Assembly (NCBI RefSeq): GCF_021155775.2
Contig: NC_060233.1
Span: 20,494,037-20,558,036 of the forward strand
Length of the DNA: 64,000 bases
DNA from: Neodiprion pinetum
Taxonomy: Eukaryota > Arthropoda > Insecta > Hymenoptera > Diprionidae
Direction of reading: 5' to 3'
The notes below the pieces were generated by a model. It ran no database searches. It had not been told where the DNA came from and was given only the letters and a program-made list of their open reading frames with translations. Within the stretch, counting starts at the first letter, position 1. Each line of letters starts with the position of its first letter. The position numbers were made by a program, and so were the translations under genes. Below, piece by piece: positions 31,261 through 42,496 of the stretch.

Positions 31261-31738
31261 TGAGAATTTTGATCTGGAGACATAGGAAACTTTATACCAT
31301 CATACCGTAGCACTGAGCTGATATGCGGGTACGAGCTGATCGCGTTAGGATGGTTGTTGTCGGCTGGGAACAGAGCTGCGGTGACCGACCAAAGAAAGCA
31401 GTAAGAGTCGTTGTTTCTAATGTTTACTACATCTTCTTATCTTGAATATCTTTGGGTAGTGGTGCGTATACGAAGACACCACCTCGTAGTGGTACGTACT
31501 TGTTAATATTCACAGTCAAATTGATTATTTCGATCAACGGTCAACCAGAGTCTTTTTTCATGGAAATTTATCACTTTTAACAATACTTCTGGTATTTTGA
31601 GTTCCAAATCGAATCCATTTTCTGAATTTCTGTCGGTGAAGATTTCTCAGATAAAATTTTGGGTGTCGTCTCCGTGATTTTTATTAATTTTCAGAATCCT
31701 TATTTGTTTTTCTTCTTTCAATCGAACATACTTGACTA

Positions 31739-32520
31739 AGCTATCGTTGTAAGAATTGCTTTAGAAGAACTGCTCCATGCTGACACGGTCACTTTTGTGG
31801 GCAAGCAACAACAGTCTGACTCACGCATTATCGAAAATTCGTGGACAACCGTATGCAATATTCTTTGATAGAAATTTCTAGATATTTCTCGAACGAACCT
31901 GCAGCGTGTGTAAGATGGCGAGACAGTTCTTGGAACTTGGCGAAAAAGTTTCGCACGCCTCATGTACGAGAGAGCTGTGAGAGTGAACTAATCGCTGGAG
32001 TTATACATGGAACTGTGTTAGTCTTAGTAGATATCGTTCTCCAGGCGCGTTACGGGGATGTTTTGCCTACGGTATCGGTTTCATGATTTCGAGGTCTACG
32101 CAACTTGGCGAAAAAGTTTCGCACGCCTCATGTACGAGAGAGCTGTGAGAGTGAACTAATCGCTGGAGTTATACATGGAACTGTGTTAGTCTTAGTAGAT
32201 ATCGTTCTACAGGAGCGTTACGGGGATGTTTTGCCTACGGTATCGGTTTCATGATTTCGAGGCCTACGCACTAGTGCAGGAGGACAGAGTAAGAAGGATA
32301 TATCCTTCAAAGGGTAACCGACAAGTGGATTTCGAGGTCTACGCACTAGTGTAGGAGGACAGAGTGAGAAAGATATATCTTGCAAACGTAACCGACAAGT
32401 GTCAACCACTTCATGACTTGGTATTAGTTTAATTGTGAACCTAAAACATATAAAGAAGCTGTACGAAGAGTGGGGGTGCTCCGTCCGTCTGTCTGATGAA
32501 TTCATTAGCAGATGAATTCA
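31739..32520. repeat. Tandem duplications of 168 bp and 75 bp
   Basis: The segment starting ACTTGGCGAAAAAGTTTC occurs at 31935 and 32103 (168-bp period). A unit beginning GATTTCGAGG occurs at 32253 and 32328 (75-bp period). Frames of about 80-95 codons on both strands owe their length to these repeats, and I do not call them genes. The mirror region is 36109-36890. Confidence 0.7.
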
Positions 32521-32787
32521 TTAGCAGTTGAGATTTCGAACGATCAAGGTGGGTGATTGAAATCAGTGCTCTCGTAAATTTTTTTTTTTTACCTTGAGTG
32601 TACAACAATTTTCGATTTTACTTGAGTGAACAGAAATAATTTAACGCGTGCGCTTTGTTTTCAGAAATTTCAAAATAAGAACACAGAGTGATCATCGAAA
32701 TGACAGAAAATTTCAACAAAAAAAGAACACAGAGTGATCATCGAAATGGTAGAACAATTGAATGAAAGTAAGATTGATTATTTTTTT

Positions 32788-32928
32788 GAAAATACTATAT
32801 ATCAGATCACATAACTCAGAAAATAATTTTTTTGAAAATACTATGTATCAGATCACATAACTCAGAAAATAATTTTTTTTGAAAATACTATATATCAGAT
32901 CACATAACTCAGAAAATAATTTTTTTTC
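32788..32928. repeat. 47-bp repeats ending in a splice acceptor
   Basis: GAAAATACTATATATCAG with CACATAACTCAG recurs at 32788, 32834 and 32881 and runs into TTTTTTTTCAG, the acceptor of the next exon. Each unit carries a T-tract and a CTCAG, so each resembles a 3' splice site. Confidence 0.8.
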
Positions 32929-32935
32929 AGCTTAC

Positions 32936-33169
32936 ATGGCTAGTTTGTTTACTAACACCGATCCGGCAATTTTTGACATAGTCCGAATTGCTAGATCAGA
33001 AGTCCCACTGCGGATACGTTGGACGGATCGTGAACGCAACATCCGAAATCGGTTCAATGCCACCACTGTCAGCTGTAAGGTCTTGTACTCGAGGGGTCCA
33101 CAGGGTGTGTATTGCATGAACTGCGCACGGGAGGAGGAGGGTCTCGATGAGAGAGCAATGATTTCTTGA
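32936..33169 (+). CDS. 77-residue protein, unknown, behind a splice acceptor
   Basis: The exon starts at 32931 after TTTTTTTTCAG; ATG 32936 follows five bases later. The 77-residue product has a charged middle (RWTDRERNIRNRF) and a CMNC pair near the C-terminus. No domain is recognised, and the upstream exon and promoter are not identified. The codon pattern and splice context argue for a gene; the surrounding decay argues against. An identical inverse copy is at 35460-35693. Confidence 0.4.
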   Translation: MASLFTNTDPAIFDIVRIARSEVPLRIRWTDRERNIRNRFNATTVSCKVLYSRGPQGVYCMNCAREEEGLDERAMIS

Positions 33170-33339
33170 CGTTTATCATAGTTACCAAACGGATTAAGAC
33201 TCGTCTTCAGAAAAGAAACCCACCGTCGGGAACAGTCGTGGACGACGTAATCGCCAACCCCGCGAAATATGATCCGTATTCATAGACAGTTCTTAAATTT
33301 AAGCACGGTCTCTTAAATTTAAGCACGGTCTTAAGTCCT

Positions 33340-33625
33340 CGTTTATGAGAAGCTTAACAGCCTTTCAATTAACGTTTACGGTATAGATAGTGCGGAAAAA
33401 AAACAAAAGCACAGTGAAATCGTACCCATTTATTTGAGTCAGATTGAGTCTGACAAACCTATGATTCATCTTTTAGTAATAGAGTCTGAAAACGACAATG
33501 TCGATGATAGTATACTGAAAAAAAAAAAAAAAAATAGAATCTTTCATTTTGCATGGATTCGAAATTTATCGCGGTTGACGAGTTCTCAAATTTCTAAACG
33601 CAACGGCCGTGTCGTCCACGACTGT
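33340..33625 (+). pseudogene. Polinton-type DNA polymerase B fragment (N-terminal region)
   Basis: The frame reads SINVYGIDSAEKK, then EIVPIYLS, then FAWIRNLSRLTSSQISK, a block that precedes the exonuclease domain in Polinton polymerases. It is interrupted by a poly-lysine run from an A-homopolymer and ends where an inverted repeat begins (33612-33680 is the inverse of 33183-33250). The rest of the N-terminus is missing. The mirror copy is at 35004-35289. Confidence 0.65.
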
Positions 33626-33747
33626 TCCCGACGGTGGGTTTCTTTTCTGAAGACGAGTCTTAATTCGTTGGTAACTATGATGAACGCCAAAAGAATACCG
33701 TTCTCTCACATCGAGAGTCTACCATCCTGCGTGCGATGTTATCGTGT

Positions 33748-34373
33748 TCAAGGAGAATTACAATTAGGCTTAAAATTACTCAAAATACACACAGAGTTCT
33801 CAAATTCAGACAAACCTCGTGGCTCAAAAAAACTTTTTTTGTTTGCTCGAGGTATTCCGTAAACGTTGTCAAGAGGATAATCCGACGTGTCAAATTTCTG
33901 TAAGTCCTCCTTCATATGTTCGTATATGTCGGGGACGGTAAAATTGTAAATCAAACTGTCGGTATCCGTGTACATTAATTTTGCTAAGTTGCCGAATTTC
34001 TGTTTAATGTAATTGTAATGAAAATCGTAGATGTATGTTTTGGCTAGATCCATGATGGAGAAACCTGCATACAATGGTTTATTCAATTTAACTTTCGTCT
34101 TATTCATTTCGACGATAACCATCTCTTTGTCGAACACTTTTTTTTTCAACCACCGGGTTTTTGCCTGAATTTGAGAACTCTGTGTATTTTGAGTAATTTT
34201 AAGCCTAATTGTAAGCATTGTTTCAGAACGCGGTAGTGAACAACGTAGTTTTTCTTGGAAAATAGCGTGGGCGTCAATTTCGGTTGCTTACTATTCGAGA
34301 TCGGAGGTACATAGTGCTCCGGACACAATGGTAAATCCTTATGAATTTCATGCAGTTCCTCAGGATATTCCAA
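33748..34373 (-). pseudogene. Polinton-type DNA polymerase B fragment (palm), copy B, internally deleted
   Basis: It starts in the palindrome spacer with EYPEELHE and PLCPEHYVPP, then runs NYVVHYRVLKQC. It jumps with a frame change near 34146-34218 to FDKEMVIVEMN and continues to KLMYTDTDSLIYNF, which includes the YTDTDS catalytic motif. About 70 residues present in copy A are missing at the jump. The orientation is opposite to copy A. Most of it is mirrored at 34411-34881. It is a broken remnant. Confidence 0.8.
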
Positions 34374-34410
34374 GAAAAAACTACGTTGTTCACTACCGCG
34401 TTCTGAAACA

Positions 34411-34881
34411 ATGCTTACAATTAGGCTTAAAATTACTCAAAATACACAGAGTTCTCAAATTCAGGCAAAAACCCGGTGGTTGAAAAAAAAAGTGTTCGAC
34501 AAAGAGATGGTTATCGTCGAAATGAATAAGACGAAAGTTAAATTGAATAAACCATTGTATGCAGGTTTCTCCATCATGGATCTAGCCAAAACATACATCT
34601 ACGATTTTCATTACAATTAATTTAAACAGAAATTCGGCAACTTAGCAAAATTAATGTACACGGATACCGACAGTTTGATTTACAATTTTACCGTCCCCGA
34701 CATATACGAACATATGAAGGAGGACTTACAGAAATTTGACACGTCGGATTATCCTCTTGACAACGTTTACGGAATACCTCGAGCAAACAAAAAAAGTTTT
34801 TTTGAGCCACGAGGTTTGTCTGAATTTGAGAACTCTGTGTGTATTTTGAGTAATTTTAAGCCTAATTGTAATTCTCCTTGA
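34411..34881 (+). pseudogene. Mirror copy of polymerase B palm fragment (right arm)
   Basis: This is the inverse of 33748-34218, with the same internal deletion and the same in-frame stop near 34618. It has no independent evidence beyond the palindrome. Confidence 0.75.
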
Positions 34882-37800
34882 ACACGATAACATCGCACGC
34901 AGGATGGTAGACTCTCGATGTGAGAGAACGGTATTCTTTTGGCGTTCATCATAGTTACCAACGAATTAAGACTCGTCTTCAGAAAAGAAACCCACCGTCG
35001 GGAACAGTCGTGGACGACACGGCCGTTGCGTTTAGAAATTTGAGAACTCGTCAACCGCGATAAATTTCGAATCCATGCAAAATGAAAGATTCTATTTTTT
35101 TTTTTTTTTTTCAGTATACTATCATCGACATTGTCGTTTTCAGACTCTATTACTAAAAGATGAATCATAGGTTTGTCAGACTCAATCTGACTCAAATAAA
35201 TGGGTACGATTTCACTGTGCTTTTGTTTTTTTTCCGCACTATCTATACCGTAAACGTTAATTGAAAGGCTGTTAAGCTTCTCATAAACGAGGACTTAAGA
35301 CCGTGCTTAAATTTAAGAGACCGTGCTTAAATTTAAGAACTGTCTATGAATACGGATCATATTTCGCGGGGTTGGCGATTACGTCGTCCACGACTGTTCC
35401 CGACGGTGGGTTTCTTTTCTGAAGACGAGTCTTAATCCGTTTGGTAACTATGATAAACGTCAAGAAATCATTGCTCTCTCATCGAGACCCTCCTCCTCCC
35501 GTGCGCAGTTCATGCAATACACACCCTGTGGACCCCTCGAGTACAAGACCTTACAGCTGACAGTGGTGGCATTGAACCGATTTCGGATGTTGCGTTCACG
35601 ATCCGTCCAACGTATCCGCAGTGGGACTTCTGATCTAGCAATTCGGACTATGTCAAAAATTGCCGGATCGGTGTTAGTAAACAAACTAGCCATGTAAGCT
35701 GAAAAAAAATTATTTTCTGAGTTATGTGATCTGATATATAGTATTTTCAAAAAAAATTATTTTCTGAGTTATGTGATCTGATACATAGTATTTTCAAAAA
35801 AATTATTTTCTGAGTTATGTGATCTGATATATAGTATTTTCAAAAAAATAATCAATCTTACTTTCATTCAATTGTTCTACCATTTCGATGATCACTCTGT
35901 GTTCTTTTTTTGTTGAAATTTTCTGTCATTTCGATGATCACTCTGTGTTCTTATTTTGAAATTTCTGAAAACAAAGCGCACGCGTTAAATTATTTCTGTT
36001 CACTCAAGTAAAATCGAAAATTGTTGTACACTCAAGGTAAAAAAAAAAAATTTACGAGAGCACTGATTTCAATCACCCACCTTGATCGTTCGAAATCTCA
36101 ACTGCTAATGAATTCATCTGCTAATGAATTCATCAGACAGACGGACGGAGCACCCCCACTCTTCGTACAGCTTCTTTATATGTTTTAGGTTCACAATTAA
36201 ACTAATACCAAGTCATGAAGTGGTTGACACTTGTCGGTTACGTTTGCAAGATATATCTTTCTCACTCTGTCCTCCTACACTAGTGCGTAGACCTCGAAAT
36301 CCACTTGTCGGTTACCCTTTGAAGGATATATCCTTCTTACTCTGTCCTCCTGCACTAGTGCGTAGGCCTCGAAATCATGAAACCGATACCGTAGGCAAAA
36401 CATCCCCGTAACGCTCCTGTAGAACGATATCTACTAAGACTAACACAGTTCCATGTATAACTCCAGCGATTAGTTCACTCTCACAGCTCTCTCGTACATG
36501 AGGCGTGCGAAACTTTTTCGCCAAGTTGCGTAGACCTCGAAATCATGAAACCGATACCGTAGGCAAAACATCCCCGTAACGCGCCTGGAGAACGATATCT
36601 ACTAAGACTAACACAGTTCCATGTATAACTCCAGCGATTAGTTCACTCTCACAGCTCTCTCGTACATGAGGCGTGCGAAACTTTTTCGCCAAGTTCCAAG
36701 AACTGTCTCGCCATCTTACACACGCTGCAGGTTCGTTCGAGAAATATCTAGAAATTTCTATCAAAGAATATTGCATACGGTTGTCCACGAATTTTCGATA
36801 ATGCGTGAGTCAGACTGTTGTTGCTTGCCCACAAAAGTGACCGTGTCAGCATGGAGCAGTTCTTCTAAAGCAATTCTTACAACGATAGCTTAGTCAAGTA
36901 TGTTCGATTGAAAGAAGAAAAACAAATAAGGATTCTGAAAATTAATAAAAATCACGGAGACGACACCCAAAATTTTATCTGAGAAATCTTCACCGACAGA
37001 AATTCAGAAAATGGATTCGATTTGGAACTCAAAATACCAGAAGTATTGTTAAAAGTGATAAATTTCCATGAAAAAAGACTCTGGTTGACCGTTGATCGAA
37101 ATAATCAATTTGACTGTGAATATTAACAAGTACGTACCACTACGAGGTGGTGTCTTCGTATACGCACCACTACCCAAAGATATTCAAGATAAGAAGATGT
37201 AGTAAACATTAGAAACAACGACTCTTACTGCTTTCTTTGGTCGGTCACCGCAGCTCTGTTCCCAGCCGACAACAACCATCCTAACGCGATCAGCTCGTAC
37301 CCGCATATCAGCTCAGTGCTACGGTATGATGGTATAAAGTTTCCTATGTCTCCAGATCAAAATTCTCAAATATCGAGGGCGGTGAAGTGGTACATTAAAC
37401 CAACCGCGTCGGTATACATTAATTTTGTCTGATGTTCAAATATCGTTTCAACGTAATTATAAGGGAAATTGTGAATAAAGGATTTTGAAAGATTCATGAT
37501 GAGAAACCTGCATACAATGGTTTATTCAATTTGACTTTCGTCTTACTCATTTCAACGACAATTATATCTTTGTCGAAAACGGTGCAGCTGTGAAAATTAG
37601 GCTTGGCTATGGTAGCTCTAGCACCGTATCTTCCATCCCATTTCGTGATCAGCCTGACATCTCTATACTTCCTAACGTTTTCCGTAGTTTTGCTAAAAAC
37701 TGCGTTGTTCGTTAGCTTGTAAAAATTTTTCTCGAATTCGTTGTCAGATTTTTTCCGCAAATCGGTATTCAAATCTATATATTTTTTCAGTCACGGAGTT

Positions 37801-39434
37801 TGCTTGAATTTGAGAACTCTATGAATTTTAAACCTAATTGTAAACATTGTTTCAAAACGCGGTAGTGAACAACATAGTTTTGTTTGGTAAGTGATTTGTC
37901 TGTCAATTTAGGTTCCAATGCTTTGGTCAGAAAATGCGAATCGTAACCTTACAGATTATGCAGTATCGGAAAAAGTATGTGAGTTCTGATCTGAAAGTGA
38001 GTCAAACATCTATGATATAACCAAGTACGACCGTTCCGGAAAATTCTGTTAAGAAGCGGTATATTTTGACTTCAGACTTTTATCCATTTTTGAATTTCTA
38101 CTGTTAATAACGATGATTTGTCCAACGAGCGAGACTGTTCGGATGCGTGGAGCGGTACGCACCAGAACAATTACATGAATCGAGATAACGACATTCGGTG
38201 AACATGGGACCACCCTACGATATCACATTTTTACGTTTGCAAAACATAAACACAAGGGTTCGTTATATAAGACTGCGAGTTCTGGACCAGCTCATTGGCA
38301 GTCAAACTCAAGTGTTGTAAAGTGTCTTCGACTATATACTTTGTTAGAAAAGAAACGGTAAGTCCATATACAAATTGCTACCTAACGTAAATTTTTTTCA
38401 ATTTATTACACTCATTCACTTCTTTTGTTCAAAAAAATTTAGCTATATATTTCAAAGTATTGAGGAAACTTCAAGTGATTTTAAAAACGGAATTCAACTA
38501 CTCATAAATCTCCAAACTCAGCTTAATAGCTTTCGAATTTGTTTCTCACCTGAACATCTTTAAATTTTCAGTCTTGGACCAGCTCATTGACAGTCAATCT
38601 CAAGTGTCTTGCGCCTTCGACTACATACTTTGTTAGAAAAGAAACGGTAAGTCCATATACAAATTGCTACCTATCTTTTGTTCAAAAAAAAATTTAGCTA
38701 TGTATTTCAAAGTATTGAGGAAACTTCAAGTGATTTTAAAAACGGAATTCAACTACTCATAAATCTCCAAACTCAGCTTAATAGCTTTCGAATTTGTTTC
38801 TCACCTGAACATATTCAACTACTGAAACATCTTTAAATTTTCAGTCTTGGACCAGCTCGTTGACAGTCAATCTCAAGTGTCTTGCGCCTTCGACTACATA
38901 CTTTGTTAGAAAAGAAACGGTAAGTCCATATACAAATTGCTACCTATCTTTTGTTCAAAAAAAATTTAGCTATATATTTCAAAGTATTGAGGAAACTTCA
39001 AGTGATTTTAAAAACGGAATTCAACTACTCATAAATCTCCAAACTCAGCTTAATAACTTTCGAATTTGTTTCTCACCTGAACATCTTTAAATTTTCAGTC
39101 TTGGACCAGCTCATTGACAGTCAATCTCAAGTGTCTTGCGCCTTCGACTACATACTTTGTTAGAAAAGAAACGGTAAGTCCATATACAAATTGCTACCTA
39201 ACGTAAAATTTTTTCAATTTATTACACTCATTCACTTCTTTTGTTCAAAAAAAATTTAGCTATATATTTCAAAGTATTGAGGAAACTTCAAGTGATTTTA
39301 AAAACACAATTCAACTACTCATAAATCTCCAAACTCAGCTTAATAGCTTTCGAATTTGTTTCTCACCTGAACATATTCAACTACTGAAACATCTTTAAAT
39401 TTTCTGAATATACTCTTTTTTTCTTCCTCAGATC

Positions 39435-39713
39435 ATGGTTCCCAATGCATTCAACTTACCACCAAGTCCGGAGCCGGCACCACAGGACGTGATGTTTCCG
39501 GAACCGGATCTACCGAACATATGTCGCATATACATACACCGTCAGATCGAGGCACAGCTCCAGGAGGAACAACTCCACGATCTCATAGTCGTAGTTTCAC
39601 GACTGGATGTTGCAGTTTACGGCGTGCAGACCTTTTTCGTCTTTGATTATATTTTAATACACTTGACTTACGACGAATCTGGAGATATATGGCTCCACGA
39701 GACTGATTTTTGA
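39435..39713 (+). CDS. Right-arm copy of the 92-residue proline/acid-rich gene
   Basis: It is base-identical to 28916-29194 in inverse. The gene reads from TATATAA at 38264-38270 through exon 1 (about 38298-38357), the three 75-nt exons and this terminal exon at 39432. If the palindrome is an assembly product, this is the same gene counted twice. Confidence 0.45.
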   Translation: MVPNAFNLPPSPEPAPQDVMFPEPDLPNICRIYIHRQIEAQLQEEQLHDLIVVVSRLDVAVYGVQTFFVFDYILIHLTYDESGDIWLHETDF

Positions 39714-40319
39714 TGGAAGAACGAAGACGAAAAAAGGTCTGCATGCCGGAACTACCCACGTCGACGTGTGCATTAATTTTTTAATTTCTTTAGATCTTCG
39801 CCAATATTTGAATACATTTAAGTTACTAAACAGATTTTTAATTTCGTTAAATAAATACCAGATCTTATAGTCATAGTTTCACGTTGAATACATTTAAGTT
39901 ACTGAACAGATTTTTAATTTCGTTAAATAAATACCAGATCTTATAGTCATAGTTTCACGATCCTTTTTTTAATTCAGAACCTATCGTTGTGATAATTCTC
40001 ATCTTTTCTCCAATCGTGGAAGCCTTTCGCAAAATTTTTTTTGTTGAGAAACCGAATGTATATATTATATTTGATACTTTTTTATAAAATTAATAAAAAA
40101 CTTGCCAAACGAAATCTAAACTGCACCTCAACCTTGCATCTCATTCTCGACTAATCTGTACACCAACGTCGGCATGTTTTGCATTCCAAGAGCGATAGTA
40201 ACCCAACTCCGTAGGACCTGCGGCTTTAAACGTACGCTAACTCAGATGTTGGTCGACCTTGCACTCTGTCCTTGACTGAGTCCGCTGAAATCTCATCGTA
40301 CTGTTCACGTTACAGTTAC

Positions 40320-40419
40320 NNNNNNNNNNNNNNNNNNNNNNNNNNNNNNNNNNNNNNNNNNNNNNNNNNNNNNNNNNNNNNNNNNNNNNNNNNNNNNNNN
40401 NNNNNNNNNNNNNNNNNNN
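40320..40419. other. Assembly gap (100 N)
   Basis: Exactly 100 N separate the right palindrome arm from SatB. A round 100 usually marks a gap of unknown size, so adjacency across it should not be trusted. Confidence 0.98.
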
Positions 40420-41069
40420 ATATACGTATATATATATTTATATGTATTTATATTATACATTAATATAATAAAATATAAATGGAGGTAATTAAGGTGAATA
40501 ATGTAATGAAATAAAAAATGATTGTGAATAGAAAAATCATAAAAAAACGAAATAAAATAAAAAACAAGCAAATAATTGAAAATATTCGGGGTTTTTCTAA
40601 TGATTATACATAATTTTGAAAAATTGAAATAATGTGAGGGAAAATTTTTTTTTTTCAATTTTTCATTTTTTAAAATTGAATTGAAAATTATAATATACAT
40701 ATGTATATATATTTATATATATTTATATATATATATACACATATATATATATATATATATACATATATATGTATATATATATTTGTATGTATTCATATTA
40801 TACATGAATATAATAAAATATAAATGGAGGTAATTAAGGTAATTAATGTAATGAAATAAAAAATGATTGTGAATAGAAAAAAATTATAAAAAAACGAAAT
40901 AAAATAGAAAATAAGCGAATGATTAAAAATATTTAGGATTTTTCTAATAATTATACATAATTTTGGAAAATTGAAATAATGTAAAAAAAAATTTTTTTTT
41001 TCAATTTTTCATTTTTCAAAATTAAATTGGAAATTATAATATACATATTTATATATATTTATATATATT

Positions 41070-41105
<36 letters not shown>

Positions 41106-41429
41106 CATATATATGTTTATATATATTTATATGTATTCATATTATACATTAATATAATAAAATATGAATGGAGGTAATTGAGGTAAATAATGTAATAAAA
41201 TAAAAAATGATTGTGAATTGAAAAAATTATAAAAAAATGAAATAAAATGAAAAATAAGCGAATAATTGAGAATATTTACGATTTTTCTGACAATTACACG
41301 TAATTTTAAGAAATTGAAATAATGTGGAAAAAATTTTTTGTTTCAATTTCCCTTCTCTTAAAAGTAAATTGAAAATTATAATATACATATATATCCAAAT
41401 ATGTATATGTATACATACATTCATATATA
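40420..41429. repeat. Satellite SatB, block 1 (~345-bp monomers)
   Basis: The core AATGGAGGTAATTAAGGT followed by AATAATGTAATGAAATAAAA recurs at about 40481, 40825 and 41171. Each monomer has a conserved part plus a variable TATATAC tract. It extends left into the gap. Confidence 0.85.
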
Positions 41430-42044
41430 CAGGGTGTCCCTAAATTGCCTCCCACGGACTAGCCAGCATGATACCTCGTTAAAATCCAACCGAGAATTTC
41501 TTTTCCGGAAGCTCGTCCGACGCATAGTTTTTGAATTATAAGCGATAGCGCTAGGCCAATCAGAGTGCACCATTTCATCTAGATTTGCCGCCAAGGAAAT
41601 TGCTGTTTTGTTCGTCTAGGTGAATTATTATTATTTGTTTACGAATTAAATATCGGCACCTCCCCTCTCTCGCTGCTGTATCCCTTATTCTTGAGGATGC
41701 GCTTCTGTTTACACACACAAGTGTGCACCCATGGATGTGCGGCCGGCAGCGTGTGCCGCGGCAACAATACCGAGGTCAGTGCCTGAAAAGGGGTACAGCA
41801 GCGAGAGAGGGGAGGTGCCGATATTTAATTCGTAAACAAATAATAATAATTCACCTAGACGAACAAAACAGCAATTTCCTTGGCGGCAAATCTAGATGAA
41901 ATGGTGCACTCTGATTGGCCTAGCGCTATCGCTTATAATTCAAAAACTATGCGTCGGACGAGCTTCCGGAAAAGAAATTCTCGGTTGGATTTTAACGAGG
42001 TATCATGCTGGCTAGTCCGTGGGAGGCAATTTAGGGACACCCTG
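41430..42044. mobile_element. Fold-back dimer of the CAGGGTGTCCC repeat
   Basis: The arms 41430-41688 and about 41790-42044 are near-perfect inverses, both ending CAGGGTGTCCC at the outside, flanked by TATATA. The spacer matches the continuation of the right arm as seen at 22458-22800 and 61008-61350. The element is therefore two copies of one end joined tail to tail. Confidence 0.8.
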
Positions 42045-42052
42045 TATATATA

Positions 42053-42446
42053 TGTAATATGTTTTTCCGTGTCCAGTTAGGTTAGAATCAAAAACTCAAC
42101 TGTGTTTCTGTAAAAGTAAGAGATTTATTTACACTATGTATTTACACTATGTACAAAACTCACTAATAATCTTAGTTCTTACCTGTAAAAGTAAGAGAAA
42201 CAACATTTAAAGCTTTTAATTTCTATATTTTAATTCTATGTAAAGGTCTCGTGATAACTGCTCTCTCCTTCGTTCAACCTTGTTGAATATTTTCATTTTG
42301 AATTTTTTCTCTCCAAATTTACCGGTCGTCTCCCCAAGCCCGTGCTCTACCGCGCCGTCGGTCGGTGGCCTTCGTCGGTGACGCGGCAGATTCAAAGCTT
42401 GAGAGAAGCACGACAGAAGTACACGCGTGTCGTGATTTTCTTTACA
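42053..42446 (-). repeat. 3' LTR of the second gypsy element
   Basis: It is 394 bp, starting TGTAATATG and ending TTTACA, and contains a GC-rich patch around 42340-42400. Its partner is 46780-47173. Confidence 0.95.
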
Positions 42447-42458
42447 TCTCCCCCCCTG
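42447..42458 (-). promoter_or_regulatory. Polypurine tract
   Basis: On the minus strand CCAGGGGGGGAGA abuts the 3' LTR. Confidence 0.75.
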
Positions 42459-42496
42459 GGATAAGAACAATTATGGGTAATACGTAAAGTAATTGT

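Larger units (their letters stand above)
28310..40319. repeat. 12-kb near-perfect palindrome (arms 5.95 kb, 107-bp spacer)
   Basis: The left arm 28310-34260 and right arm 34368-40319 are inverse copies. Base x pairs with 68629-x along the arms, with one A-homopolymer length difference beside the centre (5 T versus 6 A). The spacer is 34261-34367. The right arm stops exactly where the N gap begins, so the true extent is unknown. Identity this high across repeats and introns suggests either an assembly fold-back or a very recent inverted duplication. Confidence 0.95.

Noticed and set aside
33434..33862. 142-codon frame as one complete gene
   Set aside because: It joins a polymerase N-terminal remnant, an inverted-repeat segment and an antisense palm remnant. 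The apparent protein is a chimera of debris.
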